Shown: piece by piece, positions 35,344-47,800 of the stretch
Position numbering within the stretch: the first letter of the stretch is position 1
How the letters are laid out: each line of letters starts with the position of its first letter
DNA from: Diphasiastrum complanatum
Lineage: Eukaryota > Streptophyta > Lycopodiopsida > Lycopodiales > Lycopodiaceae
Reading direction: 5' to 3'
Length of the DNA: 64,000 bases
NCBI GenBank assembly: GCA_029204225.1
Contig: CM055092.1
Location: 43,894,433-43,958,432 of the forward strand
Translations under genes and position numbers: made by a program
Notes under the pieces: generated by a model
The model's database searches: none
Seen by the model: the letters and a program-made list of their open reading frames with translations, nothing else
What the model was told of the DNA's origin: nothing

Positions 35344-35718
35344 CTATAGAAATTTCAGACCTCCTAGTTTGATGAGCACTTTTGGAAGGAAACCAATAGG
35401 TCGGACCACACTTTGATCAGCCATCCTAAGCTGACAAGTGGGTTTGGTAAGTTTGTCTCTCATATTCCATTCTATCATGAGGGAGGTGAAAATGATGTTG
35501 ACACCTGAGCCACCATCTAGTACAGCTAGGACTTCGCGGAATTGGCGATGGGTAGCTGAAATCTTGATGTTGCCTCGTTCATTGAGTGGATTTGTGAGAT
35601 GTAATGGCATTTTGGACAATTCGTCAATGGTGGTGGTGTCAGTGGCTTGGATTTGTTGTTTCCATTTTCTCGCATGTTTCCAGAGAACATGGAAAGGGAG
35701 AGTCACATTGGCTTGCAA
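35344..35718 (-). pseudogene. Gyp-Y protease
   Basis: Retropepsin-like domain with the active-site region AVLDGGSGVNII and the downstream CQLRMADQSVVRPIGFLPKV. The triplet is D-G-G rather than D-S-G or D-T-G, and Gyp-X has VVDGGLGVNLI at the same place, so this is a family feature rather than damage. The fold continues through KVLIKLGGLKFL to a stop. Confidence 0.85.
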
Positions 35719-36049
35719 TAAATCCCCCCAGACTTCAGTGCCTTCAAGGCTTTTGGTTTCAAAAGACTTGTGAGGTACTTTATGGGAGGTGGAAGAATGT
35801 TGGTTTGCATTGCGAATCTGCTATCAATACTGGTGATGCAGCCTAATTTCTTCATATGGTTGAGGATAGACAATAGGTGTCAAATCTTCACTGGGAGGGA
35901 CATTAAGCTATTGGGGTTGGCTGGGTGCAAGTGTAGAAGCTTGGCATTGGGTTTCTGCACGAATCAAGACCTATGCTGGATGAGTTTCGACTGGCAATGT
36001 TTCTACTTGTATAGAATGGACAGGAGCAGCTGGTTTAGATCAAGATGGA

Positions 36050-37319
36050 CAGTCCTTCATGTGGTGTTCAATGTCGCACTTTTCACAAGCTGGAAGAAAG
36101 CGAAGTTTATCGGGGCAGCGAATACTAGGTTGTTTACCCGCGCAGATAAAACATTCTCATATTGCTAGAAGTTGATGCGTGGCAAACACAGCTTGGTTAA
36201 GATCATAGGTTTGGGCATTGGTGTCAACCGCTTAAGCATTAGAATCATATGTATAATAAACAATGGTCTCAGTGGTGTACCTCGGTTGAGTAGTGTCTTC
36301 CACATAATATGTTGCTGGATTGATGGTATTGGGATCAAGATAGTGGACAACTTGTTGTGGAGTGGGTTGGTTGACAACAAACTGTTGACGTTGGTACTGA
36401 TTTGATGCAGTTGGTCGTGGTTGGAATACCCCTGGTCATGGAATGGACTGTTGTGGAGGGTACGGGTGGTATACTAGATACATGGGTCTGGGTGCTGATG
36501 GAAAATGATTTTGCAGTTGAGAGCACTCATTAGCAGTGTAATGTTGTGAGCAGATTGGACACCAAATACTCTCTCTTGCTGAAAAAGATTTTTCAGCAAT
36601 ATTTTTCATGGCGGTTTGGAAATCAGCAGTGAGTTTATCCATATGAGTTTGTTGAACTTTCTGCTAGGTTTCCATTTGCTGCAAAACTACAGAAGATTGG
36701 GTAGTATTTTCAAACTTCGGGTGGTTAAGACGTTTTGAATTTTTTGATTTCTTTTCACGATGGTCAAAGTCGTCATCAGAACCTTCGTCTTCTTCATGGA
36801 TAGCACAGTCATTACGTTTTTAAGTTGATTATAAAAGTCAACTGATTTTAGTTCACGGCAAATATTTTTAGGCAATCCAACCAAGAACAATTTGATGGCC
36901 ATAAGTTCAGTGATATTTTCGTCAACGCATTCTACTTTGAGACGTTTAAAATGCTCAATGTAGTTTCAAACCAGCTCTTCGCGATGCATCTTGATATGGG
37001 TGATTTGGATGAATGGGCTCTGAGTCAGTTTGGATGGTTTGAAACGCTTGATGAGAGCGACCTTGAGATTACTCCAGGAAGCAAGATCATAAGCTTCAAG
37101 GTTGAGATACCACTCTTTGGTTGTTTCATAGAGTACCATCAGATATAGTCGGAGCTTTTCGGTTTCAGAGGTATCTCCATAGAAACGGCATGCAGTATCA
37201 ACATCTTGTAGAAATCTAACTGGGTCATATTCTCCATTGTACTTTGGTGCATCGATACGTGGAATTCTGCATTCTAGTCATGGAGTCGGATTAAAAGATT
37301 CAGCACAGTCTCAAGACAT
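36050..37319 (-). pseudogene. Gyp-Y gag
   Basis: Gypsy gag starting at the ATG at 37319, with PRIDAPKYNGEYDPVRFLQD and KEWYLNLEAYDLASWSNLK in the capsid-like core, then MAIKLFLVGLPKNICREL. A cysteine motif WCPICSQHYTANECSQLQ lies near 36540, and another, CEKCDIEHHMKDC, near 36070. Stops and frameshifts break it in several places (near 36420, 36660 and 36820). The copy at 60654-61825 aligns along most of its length. Confidence 0.85.
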
Positions 37320-38190
37320 GATGTAGTATGAGGAGTAGAGTAACAATACAGATGATCAGGGCAGTACTGTACTTGGCCAAAAGTCAAAAAGAGTAGTTTT
37401 CTAGTAGAATGGAGAAGTTTGGATAAAAATTGAACTTTTTTGCAGTAATAGAATTCATGGACAAACCTAGAAATTGTGGACAGTGAGATGAATCCAACTG
37501 CAATACTCGCAAATTCTGACAGGGACAGCTTTCTGTTAGAAAACGATTTTTTTTATGTTTTTTTGAGAATTTTTTATGGATAGAATTTGTAGAGAGTACA
37601 GAGAAATTGTGCTCATTGTGGGCGATTTTGTGGTATGACTAGCAATTTCTGATACTGAGGTTTTGCTGACAAACAAAGAAAATAGTGAAAAAGGTGATTT
37701 TTTGACAAAAAACAGACAAAATTTGTGAGATAGAATTCGCGGAGCTGCTGGAGGACTGATCTTTGATAGATCTAGCCTCAATGAAGTTGGCGAATTCTAA
37801 GACCAAGATTGGGTTGGAAAACAGTGGATTTTGACAGTATATTAGGGTGTTTTCACAAAATCTGAACAGGGTCAAAATTTGTGGAGGTGATAAAATGGAA
37901 GATCGGGGTCTATTATGGTTGCAGACAAACCGACGAGTTCTGATATACCTGTTTGGTTGAAAAAATTGTCACTTGGATCACTTTTTTCAAAGAAAATGCC
38001 CAAGTTGACACTTTTGTTGCTTCCCCCCGGCTTGATAGGTTGCTCCGCAGCTCGGTGAGGACCTAGAGAGAAGTCTCCTGCTGTGGTGTGAAGGTAAAAA
38101 ACAAGCAAGCATACACACAAACACGAAAGCGAAAAAACGAAGGAAAATGAAGCTAGGTAAAAAAATCTTAAAAAGTGGTAACGACGCCAA
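37320..38190 (-). other. Gyp-Y leader and primer-binding site
   Basis: Non-coding leader. At its LTR end the minus strand reads TGGCGTCGTTACCACTTTT (38171-38189), close to the TGGCGCCGTTGCC primer-binding site of plant gypsy elements. The copy at 62693 has the closer TGGCGTCGTTGCCGC. No gene. Confidence 0.8.
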
Positions 38191-38982
38191 TGTTGGAAGT
38201 AAATCTTGTTTATGTGATGGCTAGATCTACTCACGGGTGTAGTATAGTGTAGAGATGATCGTCCACCTTTTTAAGAACCTACCAAACAAACAAGAATGGA
38301 AGCACTAAGGCTTTCCCAACTATTGCTCGGAACTGAAATAGACTAACTAAGATAACAAGCATTAAAATCCTTGCTAAGGCTTACCCAACTAGCAAGTTCA
38401 CTAAGCTAGATTCTAATTTAACACCCAAAAGGGAGATAGAAATAACAGATTGCGGCTAACTAAATAATCAACAAATAAACACATGCCACAATACACAGCA
38501 ATGAGAAGGAGGCAAGAGGAGGCCCGAGCACCTTCCCTCAAGCTATGCACCTTCTCAAAGGAAACACAAATGAAATAGAATGATAGCCTCAAAAATAGAG
38601 AGTGAGATAGCTTAATCTCAAAAGTGTTGTGTACATGGCAAATACCTCTCCTTTTATAGCAAGGAGGGTCTTCCATAAATATTCACTGACTTATGGAATT
38701 AACTTAAAACTAGCCATTCTAGAACTCCTAACTTAAGACTTAGAACTTTAAAAGTTATTAACTTTGAAACTTAAGATAAATATTTCTAAGCTTAAGTTTC
38801 TTAAGTCTAAGTTCTAATCCTAAGTTTAAGTTATTTTATTATTTTAAGCTTTTACCCATGGACTTACAAAACACATGCCATAGTAGAAGTTTATTGGCAA
38901 ATACTCATACGTGGGCTTACAAAACACATGCCACCGAATTTTTTTTTTAAATATTTTCTCTGTGTTTGCACAGTTGCTAACA
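38191..38982 (-). repeat. Gyp-Y 5' LTR
   Basis: 792 bp, reading TGTTAGCAACTGTGC... (with one base changed here) to CTTCCAACA on the minus strand. The right edge lies 63 bp before the Cop-D-type LTR at 39046, so Gyp-Y inserted close to the polypurine tract of that copia copy. Confidence 0.88.
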
Positions 38983-39590
38983 TCAGATTCAACGACAAGT
39001 TAAATCTGAAGACCAAAGCTTTCTAGGATCCACATTAAGGGGGAGTGTTGGAATTCGATGTTCAGCCTCAAATCCATTCAGTAATGAGCATCTTGAAGTT
39101 CTAATTTCTTGAGCAAAAGATCAAAAAATTCAAGATTGAATTTTCTAGAATATTTCGATACTGGATTGACTCAAAAAAATTCTATATTTTTTGAGTCAAT
39201 ATTTTTTGAGTCATTGTACATTTTTTAGATACTTGTGAAATTCGATATTGTCGTCTAAAATCCTGACCCAACGACTTCGCGTTGCAGTCCGCCCACTTTG
39301 TACATGCATTAACTGTAATGAGGGGATTGTAATAACTGCAACAAAAGGTAGTTGTAGATATTTTGTAGGATATCAATCCTGGAATCTTCATCAGAAACTA
39401 CTTTTGATTATTCGAGTTTTCTATAGCCAGCGTTATCACGCTCAACAACTGTAAGCTGAAGTTATCACTTCAAGCATTGTACTCAATGTTTGATATTGAT
39501 CAGAGTGCAAATTTTTTCAGTCCCACTAATGTTTATTGTGCATTTGTCTTTATCATTCCTTTTGAATGTTCTGTTGTTAATTGTGGCGCT
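38983..39590 (+). mobile_element. Cop-D-type element: 3' end and truncated LTR
   Basis: A short 3' untranslated piece ends in AAGGGGGAG (polypurine tract, about 39037-39045). The LTR then starts TGTTGGAATTCG at 39046. It matches the LTR at 22538-23244 in opposite orientation (TAATGAGCATCTTGAA, TAGCCAGCGTTATCA) but fades near 39590. No primer-binding site follows, as expected for a 3' LTR. Confidence 0.8.
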
Positions 39591-39825
39591 TCTGATCCTA
39601 CATCAAGCCCGCTCATCAGCTTCCGCTCATTCCCATTGGTCTCCGACAAATGTCCCCTACAATGCCACATCACCAATAATGGGACTCTAATGTTATCACC
39701 GGCCTTGTCACTGCCACAATGGTAGCAAACCACTTGTTGGTGGCACTCGCCACTTTACTGCATATTCAATGTCACATTCAAATATTTGGTACAAGAATAA
39801 ATTAGACACTCACAAATTTGTATTG
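39591..39825. other. Unassigned spacer
   Basis: Balanced-composition DNA between the Cop-D-type LTR and a Cop-A derivative. No domain recognised on either strand. Confidence 0.4.
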
Positions 39826-40855
39826 ATCTAGATTCATTCTAGCTAATGCCTATGACCAAATAGTGTTTTGGATTATTGAAGCATTTCTTTTTAGAGTATA
39901 AGATCAGATCTTAGAGGCTGATTTGTTCAGATCCTTAGTTGAAGTGAAATCTCTAAGAAAAGTGTAAAGCAATTTTTGTGAGAGTGAAAGCTAAGAATTT
40001 TTGGTAAGATCTTTGAGTATCATTCAAGCTTGTGTGCTAGTTTGATAGAGACAAGCCTATAGGCATTCTAGTAAGCTTTAGGCCTTTTCATGGATCTTTT
40101 AAAATTAAAAAATCTTTGTGATTTTAAAAAGCATTCATTCTAAAATGTCATCCATGGGTGGATATTTGAGGAATCAAGTGAGAGACTCACTTCCACATAT
40201 TCCTTTTGGAAAGTGAGAATTGAATCACTCCTAGTGATCCATGATCTATATGATATAGTTCAAGGAGTAGAGGAAGAGCCTCAAACTTCAAGGATGTTCT
40301 TTTTGATGAGTCACAATTTGCTAACAGCTTGTCAAATGGATCTAACCCATTGTGCATTGAAAAATATTGACAAATCCAAGGAGGATCTTGTCAAACCCGA
40401 GGAGGATCATGACAAACCCGAGGATGGAGATTTGTATCCGAGTCAAAAGGGGCTGAGAATATCATCAAGGAGCAAGGACGAGCCCTCAAGGCTTACCTAT
40501 GTGGACAAGGGAAAGCAAAAGGAAGACTCTACATCTTCTACCTCTTACTCTTTTTTAGCTACATTGCTTGAAGAACCATCATCTTTTGAAGAAGCATATA
40601 AATCTAAAGTTTGGAGAGATGCAATGCAAGTAGAGTATGATGCATTAGAAGAGAATCATACTTGGAATCTTGTAAATCTTCCAAGAGAAAAGAAACCACT
40701 TGCATGTAAGTGGATTTATAGAATTAAGTACCATCTATTAGTAAGTACAAAGCTAGGCTTGTTGCTAAGGGATTTCTTTAAATAAAAAGATTGGATTATG
40801 AAGAAACATTTGCACCTACAGCTAAGCTTGTAACTATTAGATTAATCATTTGCAC
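39826..40855 (+). pseudogene. Cop-A-type deletion derivative
   Basis: The leader at 39826-40144 matches the inverted Cop-A leader, and the gag start ATG lies at 40145. After about 40 gag codons (SLLVIHDLYDIVQGVEEEPQ) the frame jumps directly into MSHNLL and the acidic linker, so most of gag, all of protease and all of integrase are missing. The linker and reverse transcriptase entry follow (YVDKGKQKEDSTSSTSYSFL, NLPREKKPLACKWIYRIK). A frameshift and stop end it near 40780. It is cut off by a Gyp-Y-type LTR piece at about 40856. Confidence 0.9.
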
Positions 40856-40856
40856 G

Positions 40857-41523
40857 AAACAAAAATAAAGCCAATTAGAAACAACAATACAAATTCTTGC
40901 TAAGGCAAACCCACAAATTCTTGCTAAGGCAAACCCAACTAGCAAGATTGCTAAACTAAGACCTAACTTAACACCCAGAGGGTTTGAAAGATAAATTGCA
41001 GCTAACTAAATAAACCAATAGAAACGTGCCACAATAATCCAATGAAAGGAGGCAAGGAGGCCCGAGCACGTTCCCTCAAGCTATGCACCTTCCAATGGGA
41101 ACACAAAGAAATAGAATGATAATCTTAATAGAGAGCAATTTAGCATAATCTCAGAGTGTTGTTTACAAGGCAAATACCTCTCCTTTTATGGCAAGGAGAG
41201 TCTTCCATAAGTATCTACTAACTTATGAGACTAATCTATTTCTAGCCTTTCTAGAACTTCTAGCTTAGGATTTAGAACTTCAAACTTTCTTAACTTAGAA
41301 AAACTTAAGATAAAATACTTCTGATCTTAAGTTTCTTGAGTCTAAGTTCTAAATCTAAGTTTAAGCTATTTTATTATTATTTAAGATTCTACTCATGGGC
41401 TTACAAAACACATGGCATGGTTGAAGTTTATTGACAGATACTCATATGTGGACTTACAAAACACATGCCACGGAGTTTTATTTCTTTCTTTTTATTTTCT
41501 CTGTGTTAGCACAGTTGCTAACA
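40857..41523 (-). repeat. Gyp-Y-type LTR fragment
   Basis: Matches 38286-38982, including the CTTTTA(T/C)(G/A)GCAAGGAG segment and the end GTTAGCACAGTTGCTAACA at 41523. The other LTR end is missing. It abuts the reverse transcriptase of Gyp-X. Confidence 0.85.
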
Positions 41524-42090
41524 GTAGACCTTGCGGATCGTTCATGGTGGTGGCAGATCGACAATGATCTTAATCTTTGATAGGTCCGTGACGATCCCAT
41601 GCCTTGATACTATATGGCCAAGTATCAGGCCATGCGTTACAAAAACTGGCATTTTTTTGGGTTTATAGAGATCTGATACTTGCGGTATTTCTGTAGCACC
41701 TTCTCTAAATTAGAGAGGTGTTCTAAGTTGGGTCCATGCATGCACAAATCATCCAATAAAATCTCCAAAAATTTTGCAAATACTCTTTGAATGTCGCCTG
41801 CATTACTCGTTGGAAGGTACTTGGAGCATTGCAAAGTCCAAGCGACATTACCTTGTAGGCATAGGTCCCTCACTCCGTGGCAAATGCTATCTTATGCTGA
41901 TCTTGCGGCGCTATCTTCACCTGATTGTAACCGCTGAAGCCGTCCAAGAAATTGTAGGCTTCTGCTCTAGCTACTCTATCCAAGACACTTTCCGTAAATG
42001 GTAAGAAAAAATGGTCCTTCTTGGTAACTACATTTAAAGCTTTCAGATTCACACAGATTCGCATCTTGTCATTCTTCTTGGGTACTATGA
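41524..42090 (-). pseudogene. Gyp-X reverse transcriptase
   Basis: Gypsy reverse transcriptase on the minus strand: MRICVNLKALNVVTKKDHFF, LPFTESVLDRVARAEAY, NFLDGFSGYNQVKIAP and then, after a frameshift near 41870, QRVFAKFLEILLDDLCMHG, where LLDD stands for the catalytic Y-x-D-D motif. KYQISINPKKCQFL and GLILGHIVSRHGI follow. The sequence stops at 41524, where the Gyp-Y-type LTR fragment begins. RNase H and integrase are not present. Confidence 0.9.
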
Positions 42091-43428
42091 CTATTGGTGA
42101 TATCCACTCAGTTGCTCAATTTCATAGATGAAATCAACATCTAGCAACTTCTGCAACTCTTGCTTGACCAACTCTGTGTAATTCGGGTTGTAGCGGTAAT
42201 AGCGACTCACCTTGGGGACTGCTCCATCCGACCAAGGGTATGGTATGCTGAATGACTGTTGGTGGATTCCCTTCAGATCACTGTAATTCCATGCAAAACA
42301 ATCCTTGTATTCCACAAACAACAAACGCAGTCTCTTGTATTGTGTGGGCGTCAACTGTTCTCCCACATGGACGATTCTTTCTTCTTCACTTGGCTCAGCA
42401 AGATTCATCGGTTGCGTCTGCGCAGGTCCTTCAAAGACTTGTTCTGCTGGTGCTTGATTTTGATTAGATTCTCTTTGCGCTTGTGACATTATAATTACCA
42501 CGTCGTCTAAGCTGTAATTTTTGAAAGTATTAGGCATCTTGTGTACCGGTGCTCGACGAGATTCCTCCCTCAGCATATTGATCTTAACCCGACTGGTCAT
42601 CTTTTGATTTTTTGTCATTTGAAAGGAAGATGACGCTGCATCTGAGTCCATTCTGATCGACTTCAAGGAATCCAACATCTTCTTTTTACCTTTTCTTGTC
42701 ACATAGTTGGATTTGTCCTTGTTGTCTTTCTTCGAAACTGGTGTGATATTTGTCGCGTGGTTGCGAATATCAACATCCACCGTAGCTATTGCCTCTTCCG
42801 ATAGATCACTCCATCGGATCACGTAGTTGTAGTGTTGTCTCAATTGGTTCTTTCTAATTGCAGGTGCCTTTGGTGGATCTATCTTTGAAATTTTAGCCAT
42901 TGCAGATTTTTGTGGCAGCTGAGCTGGTACTCTCTTAATTCCATAGCGATCTGGATCCATATGCTGGAAGACCTGTTCATCAGTTAGCTTAGTCTCCTTG
43001 TTGTATGTAAGAGCATGTTGCCAAGGGACTAAATCATCGTCCACAAGGTTCTCGATAGCTTCCGCTGACAGCCATGCGACATTGATCATGTTCACCCCGA
43101 AAGTGATTGGTGTGTCCAATGTGTAGCACTTGGGTGAAGATGTGCTGGGTTCTGGATCTGAATCATATTGACAAGCATGCCCAGCCATATAATCAACTAT
43201 TGCTAATGCATCCATCCATCTCATGATATCTGTTTCAGAATTGTAATGACCTCCCCTGGCTTGCCATGGGTGATCGATCGTATGATCTGTTGTGGAAGAT
43301 CTGTCATCAGCTTTGGGTGCAATAGGTTTCACCACCCATGTGGTTGGATTGACATTTACAGTCTGTTCTCTGTTTTCGAAGGTGAGTTTTTTAGTTCTCC
43401 AATTGTGAACCACTTGTGTAGTCCTCAA
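42091..43428 (-). pseudogene. Gyp-X linker and reverse transcriptase N-terminus
   Basis: A 445-codon open minus-strand stretch. The first two thirds, colinear with the Gyp-Y linker, have no domain I recognise. The end gives EQLTPTQYKRLRLLFVEYKD, CFAWNYSDLKGI, YYRYNPNYTELVKQELQKLL and DFIYEIEQ, the entry into gypsy reverse transcriptase. A frameshift near 42110 then separates it from the catalytic part. The long open stretch suggests that Gyp-X is younger than Gyp-Y. Confidence 0.82.
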
Positions 43429-44123
43429 TCACAATCTTCCTAGTAAAACGCGATAGGTAGATGGGATCTCTGGTATGTCCATCACCACAAAAGTGATCAC
43501 AAACTGCATTCCTGCTATTTTTACAAGGATGTTGCCAAACACACCTTTTGGTTTTACACAGGACTGATCTGCTAGTTTGATGACAAATCTCACTAGTTTC
43601 AATCCTTGCAGACCCCATTTCTGATACAAAGTAGTAGAGATCAAATTTACACCTAATCCTCCATCTACTACTGTTGCCTCGTCCTCAAATCTCTTGTGCC
43701 ATATCGGCAAGGTGATATCATGTTCTTCACTTTTCCACGCTGCCCCGATGCGGAGGACGTTACTTGTTTATTCATAGCCTACACAATATATGGGCTCTAG
43801 TATTACTGGTTCCGCTTCAACTTTGGCCCATTCAGCCAGAAGGCTCTTGGCTTGTGGCACAAGCTGTAGTAATTCTCCAAGGGATAAACTAACACGACTT
43901 GCTAGCAATCTTGTGAGCACTTCTATGTGCGGATCCTCAGGCTCCACCATGTGGAAAGGTGGTTCATGGTGGTGCAACCAATCATTCTGATCAGTACATA
44001 ATGGTGAGCCTATTTGTGGTACTGGTTCTTTAGCAACAAGAGGTTTTACAGGTATGTCTCTTGCTTGAGCTTTTTCCTCCTCTTGCGCTTTTTGCACCCA
44101 GTGGCATATCTTCTGGTATTGCC
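43429..44123 (-). pseudogene. Gyp-X protease region, interrupted by Cop-C
   Basis: A retropepsin-like domain with VVDGGLGVNLISTTLYQKWG, VIKLADQSCVKPKGVFGNIL and VLLGRL (43429-43710). It is preceded by a Gln/Glu-rich stretch with EPEDPHIEVLTRLLASRVSL (43768-44097). The upstream part of the same gene continues at 50287, because Cop-C was inserted at the TTGCC in 44119-44123. Confidence 0.85.
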
Positions 44124-44805
44124 TGTAAAAATTACAGCAAATAAGGATCCTAAAACACTTGAAATGATGAGGGAAACAATAGATTATGATTTCATAAGAT
44201 TAGCACAGGTTGAACCATCAAAATCCATCAAAAATCTATGCTTGAACCTCACTAAATGGCCCAAATCCTTGAAGAAGGCTTCACACGTGTGAAAGTACGG
44301 CCTCCCACAGTCTGAGTACTGTACACCAGACCTACATTCAATCCTATAATCATTAGTAATCACAAGTACTCAAACAATTATGAACATAGAGAGCAATTGC
44401 ACCATTATGAGAGAAAAAACATGAAATTGCTTGATTGATTTTGGTGAGATATCATCACCTATATATACATGATCCATCACGGTTTTGGGCAGGTATGAGT
44501 AGCCCTAAACCTATCCCTAATGCTAATTTTGGTGGATCTTTCATCCCTACCAAGTTAGGGTTGGAATCTTGGAGATCCCTCAACAATGCAAAAATTACCA
44601 AAAATAGCTCCTATTTTTTCTCCCTTGTATCTAAGCATAATTTGGACTCATTACAAAGGTTCTAACACTTAGGTCTACTTGAGAACATCCTTATGAATGG
44701 AATCCTATGTTATTTGGCACGTGTGACAAGCCACATCATGACCATCTAACTATTTACAAGTCATATGACCAAAACTAGTCAAGCTAGAATTGTGAATTTT
44801 TAACA
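44124..44805 (-). repeat. Cop-C 3' LTR
   Basis: 682 bp, ends TG and CA. It contains CACACGTGTG at 44282-44291 followed by a GTACGG motif, and GGCACGTGTG near 44717. Confidence 0.97.
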
Positions 44806-44816
44806 CTCCTCCTCAC
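44806..44816 (-). other. Cop-C polypurine tract
   Basis: GTGAGGAGGAG on the minus strand, directly before the 3' LTR and nearly the same as in Cop-A and N. Confidence 0.88.
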
Positions 44817-44819
44817 TAT

Positions 44820-47800
44820 CTAGCTTGGTTCAATCATTGCTTTACTAATCACTCCAAGTGATGATTTGAACTTCATAAAAGGTGTCTTTTGAAGTGGTTT
44901 AGTAAGTAGATCAGCTACACATTCATTGCTTGGAACATGCTCCAAAGCAATCTCCTTGGCTTGCACCATTTCTCTCACAAAGTGATGGCATATCTCAATG
45001 TGCTTAGATCTTGCATGGAAGATTGGGTTAGATGCAAGGTGTTGGGCTGATATATTGTCATTGTAGATGATTGGTGCCTCCTCTGAATCCATGATCTTTA
45101 GTTCCACCAATAATCTCTTGATCCAAAGTACCTCCTTTGTAGTGGTTGTCAAAGCTTTGTACTCGGCCTCGGTTGAAGATAGAGATATAGTTTCTTGCTT
45201 TTTTGAAAGCCATGAAATCACACCTTCTCCTATGAAAGTTGAATAGGCACTTGTTGATTTCCTATCCCTCTTGTCCCCTGCAAAATCTGAATCACTAAAT
45301 GCATGAAGGTTAATCGCATCTCCTCTATATAGAATCCCAAAATCCAATGTACTCGAGATGTATCTTAGAATCCTCTTAGCCTTTTTCCAATGGATATTCA
45401 ATGGCTTTTGCATGGATTGGCTCAACCTGCATACACTAAAGCTAAGATCTGGTCTAGTTATAGTGATCCACATTAAGGAACCTATAAGTTGCCTAAACAA
45501 AGTGATGTCCATGAAGGATCTTTCATCATCTTCATTTGGCACTTTTACATCTTGCTCCATTGGTGTGTCAACACTTTTGCATACTTCCATCTTAAACTTC
45601 TTCAAAAGACTTTGAGAATAGTTTACTTGACTTATAAAGATAAAATCAGACCCTCTAAGTACTTCTATGCCTAAGATGAAGTGAAGACACCCTAGATCTA
45701 CCATCTTGAACTCTAAGGATAGATCTATCTTGATTTTTTCAATACCATCAACACTATTTCCACTAATGATGATGTCATCTACATAAATGAGTAAAAGTAC
45801 AATACCAACATCATCAAACTTAATGTAAAGAGTGGGATCATATTCACTTTGAACAAAAGAAAGTGAAATAAGATAGCAATGTAGTCTTGAATTCCAAGAT
45901 CTTGAGGCTTGCTTCAAGCCATAGATGCTTCTTTGGAGATGGCATACTTTGTTCTCCATTCCATGCTTGATGAACCCTTGTGGCTGCTCCATATAGATAT
46001 CCTCTTCCAAAAAACCATTCAAGAAAGCATTAGAGACATCCATTTGACATAGAATCCATCCAAAATGTGATGCAAGTGCAATGATTAGTCTTATTGTGAC
46101 CATCTTGGCCATGGGTGCAAAAGTTTCCTCATAGTCTATCCCTCTCTCTTGAGCATAACCTTTTGCAACTAATCTTGCTTTATGTTTGTTAACACTCCCA
46201 TTTGCATTCAACTTAAGCTTGAAGACCCACTTGCATCCTATTACATTCCTTTGAGGTCTCTCAACAAGCAACCAAGTTTCATTCTCAATCAAGGCATCAT
46301 ACTCATCCAACATAGCTTTATACCATTCTTTGGAGTTCAATGCATCTTCAACATTAGACGGTTCTTCAAAACTAGATAAAGCATAAGAAGTGGATGAGAT
46401 ACCCTCAACTTGCTGTCCTTTGCCTTGATATGTGAGCCTTGATGGCTCCACTTTTGCCCTTGAAGATCTCCTTGGTGTGATAGGTGGGTTTGGTGCTTGC
46501 TCCTCCATGAGCTCCTCCTCAAAACCAAGATCTTGCTCCTCGGCCATCTTCTTCTTGATTGTTGGAGCACTTGAGCCTTCTTCAAGCATATGCATATGAT
46601 GTTCATCAAAGATGACATCCCTTGAAACAACAAATTTGTTCAAGGATGGGAGATAGACTTTGTAGCCCTTGCTTGAGCTTGCATATCCAAGCATGATCCC
46701 TCTTGTGGAAGATGGATCCTCCTTGGTTCTTGTTTCCAATGGCACATGCACATAGCATATACACCCAAAAACTTTCAAGTGATTAAGATTGGGTTTCTTT
46801 CCATACAACATCTCATAAGGAGTTCTGCCTTCAATTGCTTTGCAAGACACCCTATTCATCAAGTAGTTTGCACATACAAGAGACTCACCCCAAAAGGATT
46901 TGGGCAAACAAGCATCTAATCTTAAAGCCTTAGAACATTCACATAATGTTCTATTCCTTCTTTCAGCAACTCCATTTTGTTGAGGAGTGTAAGGACAAGA
47001 AGTCGCTTTCTTGATCCCTTCCTCCTCACAAAAGGCCTTGAACTCATTGGAGATGAATTCTCCACCATTGTCACTTCTAAGAATCTTGATGCTATGATTA
47101 TGATGCTTTTCTACAAACAACTTGAACTTTACAAAAGTATCAAATACTTGAGACTTGAAGGAAAGTAAGAACACCCAACAATATCTTGAGTAGTCATCAA
47201 TGAAGGTTAAAAACATGGATGAACCTCCATTAGATTTGGTGCTAGCAATGTGCACATCCGAGTGTATGAGTTCAAGAGGATGAGATGACTTTGTGATGGA
47301 GTTAGGAAACACCTTCTTATGTGCCTTGGGTAAGGCACAAGCTTCACAAACCTTGTCTTCCTTCCCAATAGACCTTGGTAGGCCTAAAGCATACTCCTCC
47401 TTGATCATAGCCTCCATGGAACCCGAGTTGACATGTCCAAGTCTTTTGTGCCATAAAGTAAAGGTAGATATCTTGCTCTTCTCGGCCAACATGACAACAT
47501 TAGTATCCACAAATGCATCCAGCTTATAAAGTTTGCCAAGTCTAGTGCCCTTAGCCACTATCTTACCCTTCTTCTTGATGAAACATTCATTTGAAGCAAA
47601 GTCAACATTGAAACCATTGTCTACCATTTGGCCAACACTTAGTAGATTCTTTGTTATTGTAGGAATGTACAAAACACCTTCTATGTTGATCTTTTTGGAA
47701 GATCCTAAGCAAAGGGGAATGCTACCAACTCCTTCAATCTTACAAGCTTCATCATTTCCTGTATAGATAGACTTTATAGGTCCATCATAAGATAAGAGAG

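Larger units (their letters stand above)
33150..38982 (-). mobile_element. Gyp-Y: decayed Ty3/gypsy element, 3' truncated
   Basis: The order on the minus strand is LTR (38191-38982), primer-binding site, leader, gag, protease, a reverse transcriptase remnant and RNase H. Integrase and the second LTR are missing. Gag is broken by several stops and frameshifts. A second copy of its 5' third lies at 60654-63153, and LTR pieces of the same family lie at 40857-41523 and 62694-63153. Confidence 0.9.

Noticed and set aside
35344-35718. Loss of the protease active site (D-G-G instead of D-S/T-G)
   Set aside because: Both gypsy elements here have D-G-G at this site, so it is more likely a lineage feature than a mutation.
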